From positions 13,463 through 77,462 of the forward strand of contig CAZIRB010000002.1 of assembly GCA_964541695.1 (NCBI GenBank): DNA of 64,000 bases, in the 5' to 3' direction. Positions within the stretch are counted from its first letter, which is position 1, and each line of letters opens with the position of its first letter. A model generated the notes under the pieces. The model had not been told where the DNA came from, did no database searches, and saw only the letters and a list, made by a program, of their open reading frames with translations. Made by a program: the position numbers and the translations under genes. Origin of the DNA: CAZKGE01 sp964541695. Lineage in GTDB: Bacteria; Bacillota; Clostridia; Christensenellales; CAG-138. This document shows positions 60,145 to 64,000 of the stretch, in pieces.

Positions 60145-60552
60145 TTATTCGATGGTCAGGAGCGGCGCGCCGGAATCCACCGAGGCGCCCGCCTGCACAT
60201 GGACGGCCGTCACAACGCCGTCCTTTGGCGCGACGATCTCGTTCTCCATCTTCATGGCCTCGAGCACCAGCAAAAGCTGGCCTTTTTTGACGGCGTCGCC
60301 CGCCTTGACGGCGACCGATACGATGCTGCCGGGCATGGGTGCCTGCATGGCGGAAGCCGCGCCGCCCTGCGCGCCCGCCGGAGCCTCGGCCTTTTTCTCC
60401 ACTTTCGGGGCCTCCTCGCGCTTTGGCGCGGCAGGCGCTTCCGGCGCGGGCGCGGGCGTGGGTCTGGACTCTGCGGCGGCCTGCCTGCCGGCGATTTCCT
60501 CGACTTCGATCTCGTAGTCGGAACCGTTGACTTTCACCAAAAACTTGCGCAT
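60145..60552 (-). CDS. Biotin/lipoyl carrier subunit of the decarboxylase
   Basis: A 135-residue carrier protein. A short N-terminal part (MRKFLVKVNGSDYEIEVEEI) and an Ala/Pro/Lys-rich flexible linker lead to the biotinyl domain with the biotin Lys in VLEAMKMENEIVAPKDG. It carries CO2 between the carboxyltransferase and the membrane decarboxylase. GGAGGG precedes the ATG, and oadA follows directly. Confidence 0.93.
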   Translation of the reverse strand: MRKFLVKVNGSDYEIEVEEIAGRQAAAESRPTPAPAPEAPAAPKREEAPKVEKKAEAPAGAQGGAASAMQAPMPGSIVSVAVKAGDAVKKGQLLLVLEAMKMENEIVAPKDGVVTAVHVQAGASVDSGAPLLTIE

Positions 60553-60577
60553 GGCAATACCCTCCAGAATCGTTATT

Positions 60578-60859
60578 TCAATTCAGCTTTTTAATGGAAC
60601 GGATGCGGACGCCGCCGACGTGCTCGCCCATGACGGTCGCAATCGCGGCGGAAACGGCCGCGATAAACGCGCCGCGCTCCGCGGTGCTGGAAGCGTCCGC
60701 CGATTCGGCGGCAGGTGCGTCGGGCATGCCCTCGACGGCGCGCGCTTCGGCGCCCCGGTCGGGGTTCCCTCTGCGGATGAAGAACACGACGAGCAGGACA
60801 GCGACAAGGACGCCAAGCGCGATCAGCGCCGCGCTTAGCAGAGACGGAAATGTCAGCAT
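60578..60859 (-). CDS. OadG-like sodium pump decarboxylase gamma subunit
   Basis: A 93-residue protein with one membrane segment (about residues 7-27), then a charged Pro/Ala-rich linker and a C-terminal FIAAVSAAIATVMGE segment, the pattern of OadG/gamma subunits that hold the alpha and beta subunits together. The ATG at 60859 has GGAGG 5 nt upstream. The beta subunit (OadB), which pumps Na+, is not in the window. Confidence 0.82.
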   Translation of the reverse strand: MLTFPSLLSAALIALGVLVAVLLVVFFIRRGNPDRGAEARAVEGMPDAPAAESADASSTAERGAFIAAVSAAIATVMGEHVGGVRIRSIKKLN

Positions 60860-60957
60860 GTGAACCTCCGGAGTGGATGATGGATTTACAAATTCACCCA
60901 CATTACCATATTTCGACGGATTCCCTTGAAATCCTGCCGCATGGGGAAATATATTTT

Positions 60958-61677
60958 TTATTTCGGGCTTTCGAGGCGAAAAAGCAGCGCGCGGTACTCC
61001 GCTTCGGTCAGCTTTCGGTACTCGCCGGGGTGAAGGTCCCCGAGCGAAAGCGGGCCAAACGACTCGCGCTTGAGCCTGAGCGTCCGGTGGCCGACCGCCT
61101 CCAACATGCGGCGGACTTGGCGGTTTCTTCCCTCGTGAATCGTGATCGAGAACGACGTGTCGCCGTTCACCGTTCTGCGCACGTTTTCGACGCGCGCGGG
61201 CGCGGTCATGCCGTCGGCAAGCTCGACGCCGTTCGTCAGGCGCGCGATCTCGGCGGCAGTCAACACGCCGTCGGTCACCGCGTAATACGTTTTGTCCACA
61301 CGGAATTTGGGGTGCGTGAGCCGGTAGGCCAGGTCGCCGTCGTTCGTCATGAGGAGCAGGCCCTCGGAATTGAGGTCGAGCCGGCCGACGTTGTACAGCC
61401 TTGTCCCGACATCCGTAAAGTACGCCTGCACGGTCTTGCGGCCCTGCGGGTCGTCGGACGTGCTGACCACGCCGCGCGGCTTGTAGAACAAAAATACGAG
61501 CCGGCCCCCGTCCGGCTCCACGCGCATACCGTCAAGCTGGACGGCGTCGCCGTCCGAAACGACGCAGCCGATCTCGGCGGCTGCGCCGTTGACGGTGACC
61601 CGGCCCGCGCGGATCAGCTCCTCGCAGCGCCGCCTCGAGGCGACGCCCGCGTCGGCAAGGTATTTTTGCAGCCGCAT
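60958..61677 (-). CDS. rluB: Pseudouridine synthase RluB (RsuA family)
   Basis: A 239-residue rRNA pseudouridine synthase. It has an N-terminal S4 RNA-binding domain (MRLQKYLADAGVASRRRCEELI), the catalytic Asp motif in VGRLDLNSEGLLLMTNDGDLAYRLTHP, and the C-terminal EGRNRQVRRMLEAVGH. The likely target is a uridine in 23S rRNA, as for Bacillus RluB. The ATG at 61677 lies 23 bp after the dacB stop. Confidence 0.94.
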   Translation of the reverse strand: MRLQKYLADAGVASRRRCEELIRAGRVTVNGAAAEIGCVVSDGDAVQLDGMRVEPDGGRLVFLFYKPRGVVSTSDDPQGRKTVQAYFTDVGTRLYNVGRLDLNSEGLLLMTNDGDLAYRLTHPKFRVDKTYYAVTDGVLTAAEIARLTNGVELADGMTAPARVENVRRTVNGDTSFSITIHEGRNRQVRRMLEAVGHRTLRLKRESFGPLSLGDLHPGEYRKLTEAEYRALLFRLESPK

Positions 61678-61699
61678 ATGCAGTTTCTCCGTTCCGATC

Positions 61700-62821
61700 C
61701 TAGGCCGCGCGTCCGGCCAGCGCGTCGAACAGCCGGTCAAAGAAGCCGGCGCGCCCTACGCTTTCCGCCGCGCAGAGCTCCGTCGACGCGACATCCCTGC
61801 CGTTGACGTAGAGCGTCAGCGTGCCGACCGCCTGCCCCGCCTCGACCGGCGCTGTCAGCGCTGCCGGCGCGGTCACGCGCAGCTCGACGCTGTCCGCGCC
61901 GTTTTTATCGATCGGATACAGTATACCGTCTTTTGCGACCAGTTCCAACGTCTTTTTCTCGCCGCCCTGCACGGGAATGGTGCGCACGCTTTGCGACGCG
62001 GTCATGAACGTCCGCGTCTCGATCGTGTCGAAGCCCTTGTCGAGCATGCCAAACGCGACGTCCCACAGCTTCGGCGCGTTCAGGATGACGCCGATGAGCA
62101 GCGTGTCGCCGCGCTTTGCCGCAAACGCCAGGCAGCGGCCGGACGCCTTCGTATAGCCGGTCTTGACGCCGCAGCCGCCCTCGTACTGCCACAGCGTGCG
62201 GTTTTTGTTCTTGACGTAGCGGATATGGTCGCCCGTCGTCGTCTGATAATACGTCGTGCCGACGACCGTCCGGAACGTTTCGTTCTGCATGGCGGCCGTC
62301 GTGATACGCGCCAGGTCCAGCGCCGTCGTGTAGTGGTCGTCACGGTGCAGGCCGTTCGGCGTGACGAAGTGCGTGTTCAGACACCCGAGCTGCCGCGCGC
62401 GCTTGTTCATCAGATCGGCGAATTGCTCCACGGACCCGCCGATATGCACCGCGATCGCGACCGCCGCGTCGTTGCCGGACGTGAGCATGAGCCCGTAGAG
62501 CAGGTCGCGCATCGACAGCTTCTCGCCGGTGCGCAGGTACATGCTCGAACCCTCCGTGCCGACCGCCGCATCCGGGACGGCGACCATCTCGTCGAGGCCG
62601 CAGCGTTCGATTGCGATCAGCGCGGTCATGATCTTCGTTGTGCTCGCCATAGGCAGTTTTTTCTCGGCGTCATGCTCGAGCACCACGCGCTGCGTGCTCG
62701 CCTCGATCAACGCCGCCGCCTCGGCCCCGGACGTAGCGTCGTCGCCGCCCTCGGCCGACGAAGCCCGGAGCGGCGCCAGCAGCATCAGCAGCGCCGCCGC
62801 AAAGCAAAGGCTGCGTTTCAT
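61700..62821 (-). CDS. D-alanyl-D-alanine carboxypeptidase (S11 family, DacB/DacF-like)
   Basis: A low-molecular-weight penicillin-binding protein that trims the terminal D-Ala from peptidoglycan stems. The 373-residue protein has a signal peptide (residues 1-22) and the three active-site motifs: STTK in PMASTTKIMTALIA, SGN in LTSGNDAAVAIA, and KTG in GCGVKTGYTKASG. A C-terminal beta domain follows. Its start overlaps the ytfJ stop (ATGA), so a sporulation-linked DacB/DacF role is likely. Confidence 0.93.
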   Translation of the reverse strand: MKRSLCFAAALLMLLAPLRASSAEGGDDATSGAEAAALIEASTQRVVLEHDAEKKLPMASTTKIMTALIAIERCGLDEMVAVPDAAVGTEGSSMYLRTGEKLSMRDLLYGLMLTSGNDAAVAIAVHIGGSVEQFADLMNKRARQLGCLNTHFVTPNGLHRDDHYTTALDLARITTAAMQNETFRTVVGTTYYQTTTGDHIRYVKNKNRTLWQYEGGCGVKTGYTKASGRCLAFAAKRGDTLLIGVILNAPKLWDVAFGMLDKGFDTIETRTFMTASQSVRTIPVQGGEKKTLELVAKDGILYPIDKNGADSVELRVTAPAALTAPVEAGQAVGTLTLYVNGRDVASTELCAAESVGRAGFFDRLFDALAGRAA

Positions 62822-63252
62822 TCGTCCTGCACGCGCCTGGCCTTCTGCAGCGACGCGATCATCTGCTCCAACGCGCGCAGGATCTGCGGGATGTTGTCGA
62901 TCATGCGCTCGAGCATGCAGCCGGAGGACTTCGCGGGCAGCACGCCCACCTGGCCGTTTTGAACGGTCAGGAACGAGACGGGCGACACGCAGATGCCCGC
63001 CGCGGTCGTGCCCGCAAACGGCTGCTTGGCGCCCGAATCCGAGTCCTCCAGCGCGCGGCCGGAGCGTTCGACGGCGTTTTTTACCGGGTACTCGCCGCCG
63101 CCGGAGACAAAGCCGAGCGAAACGTGCGAGACGGGAATCACCATCGTGTTGTTGTCGACGCGCACGGGGCTGCCGACGATTGTGTTGACGTTGATCAGCG
63201 TCTGGAGGTTCTCCATTGTGGTCTTGATGATGTTTTCAATTGGGTGAGACAT
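62818..63252 (-). CDS. ytfJ: GerW/YtfJ family sporulation protein
   Basis: A 144-residue protein of the YtfJ/GerW family, required in Bacillus for normal spore germination. Typical features are MSHPIENIIKTTMENLQTLINVNTIVGSP and VIPVSHVSLGFVSGGGEY, and a C-terminal GVSFLT-like SPVSFLTVQNGQVGVLP. It lies between a DUF2953 gene and dacB, the usual clostridial order. Confidence 0.93.
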   Translation of the reverse strand: MSHPIENIIKTTMENLQTLINVNTIVGSPVRVDNNTMVIPVSHVSLGFVSGGGEYPVKNAVERSGRALEDSDSGAKQPFAGTTAAGICVSPVSFLTVQNGQVGVLPAKSSGCMLERMIDNIPQILRALEQMIASLQKARRVQDE

Positions 63253-63813
63253 TTATTGACTCTTCTTCCTGAAAAATATTCTATACATAAGCTTTGCAGG
63301 AATCAGCGTGATCATGCATTCCAGATTCAGGCGCACGATCGGACGCATAAAATCGGGTTCCGCCGCAACGCGGACGGCGCTTAGCTTTTCCTCGCCGCCG
63401 ATTACGGCCAGCGTGTGTCTTGCCGCCTGTTCGAGCACGGCGCAGAGCAGTACGGTTATGTCCGGCCTGTCGGGGATGCCGACGCGCGCGCGGATATCCG
63501 CGCTGCGAACACGGAGCAGCCCCTTCAGCGAGAACGTGATGTTTTTCCCGCGCTCCATCGTCTCAAACGCGTGGTACAGGCGCGTCGTGCGGCCGTTTCG
63601 CTTCTGTACGCTGATGGCCAAGCAGGGCGGCTGCAGCAGGTCGATGCGGAACCAATATCGGCGGATAAAGATCGGATGACGGCAGGCGAGCTCAGCCGTT
63701 CCGCCGTTTACGCCAACGCAGGCAAGCAGTTTCAGGCGAAGCGGCACGAACAGCAGCAAGACCGTGATGCAAATCCAGCCAAGCGCGGACCAAAAAATAA
63801 CAATCCCCGGCAC
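63253..63813 (-). CDS. DUF2953 membrane protein
   Basis: A 186-residue protein with one N-terminal membrane segment (about residues 5-28) and the DUF2953 pattern of short beta-rich region and C-terminal helix (NLECMITLIPAKLMYRIFFRKKSQ). In Clostridia it is regularly found before ytfJ and is thought to be sporulation-linked, though its function is unknown. The start codon at 63813 is GTG and lacks a clear ribosome site, so the start is uncertain. Confidence 0.78.
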   Translation of the reverse strand: MPGIVIFWSALGWICITVLLLFVPLRLKLLACVGVNGGTAELACRHPIFIRRYWFRIDLLQPPCLAISVQKRNGRTTRLYHAFETMERGKNITFSLKGLLRVRSADIRARVGIPDRPDITVLLCAVLEQAARHTLAVIGGEEKLSAVRVAAEPDFMRPIVRLNLECMITLIPAKLMYRIFFRKKSQ

Positions 63814-63970
63814 ATCGGTTATCTTGCGCCGAGGCGGGCGGAATATGTATGCGGGGATGGGAGGGCTGCCGCTGTCTGCGGTTTGCGGCGGCCGCAGCGC
63901 GTCATGGATGGGGCGCGGGGGCGCAGGGTTCGGGAATTTTTTGTGGGCGCTGGGTGCCGTGACTTCTTTC

Positions 63971-64000
63971 TGAGGGCTCCGCCCTCAGGCACCCGCCAAA
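63971..64000. repeat. Partial copy of the GC-rich palindromic element at the window end
   Basis: The palindrome TGAGGGCTCCGCCCTCA (63971-63987) followed by GGCACCCGCCAAA matches the layout at 8430-8459 (palindrome, then ACACCCCTGCCAAA). The copy is cut by the window boundary. No gene is seen between 63814 and 64000. Confidence 0.6.

Overview
The window is a dense stretch of bacterial chromosome from a GC-rich, spore-forming member of the Firmicutes (Bacillota), most probably class Clostridia. The signs are sporulation genes (sigK, a ytfJ/gerW-type gene, a SleB-like cell-wall hydrolase), Gram-positive division genes (sepF, divIVA), RNase J, YlbF, a CD1247-type protein next to efp, and Bacillus/Clostridium-like gene order. 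I cannot place it more finely from sequence alone. Two runs of exactly 100 N (1177-1276 and 11903-12002) show that this is a scaffold with placeholder gaps. All 65 genes I support lie on the minus strand, so transcription runs from 64000 towards 1. There are no rRNA or tRNA genes, CRISPR arrays, prophages or insertion sequences.

In transcription order the window starts with a cell-wall/sporulation group (DUF2953, ytfJ, dacB, rluB; 63.8-61.0 kb). A Na+-pumping decarboxylase group follows (oadG, biotin carrier, oadA; 60.9-58.7 kb), then pgsA and an unrecognised beta-propeller protein. Next is the nusA operon (rimP, nusA, rnpM/ylxR, ylxQ, infB, rbfA, nrnA, truB, ribF; 56.8-48.7 kb), led by a clear promoter and a leader hairpin. 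After it come rpsO, pnp, a degenerate ylxY-like deacetylase, an M16 peptidase, a dUTPase, and a division cluster (HlyD-like, yggS, sepF, divIVA, ygiQ). The lipid/ribosome/SRP super-cluster follows (yceD, rpmF, plsX, acpP, rnc, smc, ftsY, ylxM, ffh, rpsP, khpA, rimM, trmD, rplS, rbgA, rnhB, yraN; 38.7-25.1 kb). A giant membrane glycosyltransferase plus GtrA interrupts the conserved order. Then come comM/yifB, dprA, topA, trmFO, hslV, hslU, a SleB-like lipoprotein, rnj, ylbF, mltG, sigK, DUF1846, pepP, efp and the CD1247-type gene, ending with dgt, dnaG and rpoD.

The content is mainly core information processing: translation factors and ribosomal proteins, RNA decay, protein targeting, chromosome condensation and DNA transformation, phospholipid initiation, and envelope growth. 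I do not see a self-contained novel defence or mobile system. The most interesting signals are regulatory or structural. They are a leader terminator in front of the nusA operon, a consensus promoter overlapping a terminator before ylxM-ffh, a tandem pair of AT-rich perfect palindromes with a compensatory base change, and a GC-rich inverted-repeat element of which a related copy sits at the window end. There is also a one-base frameshift in rimP, a probable leaderless promoter for the DUF1846 gene, a polysaccharide-deacetylase homologue lacking its metal-binding motifs, a PQGY-repeat N-terminus on IF-2, and a double-module glycosyltransferase of about 1270 residues.
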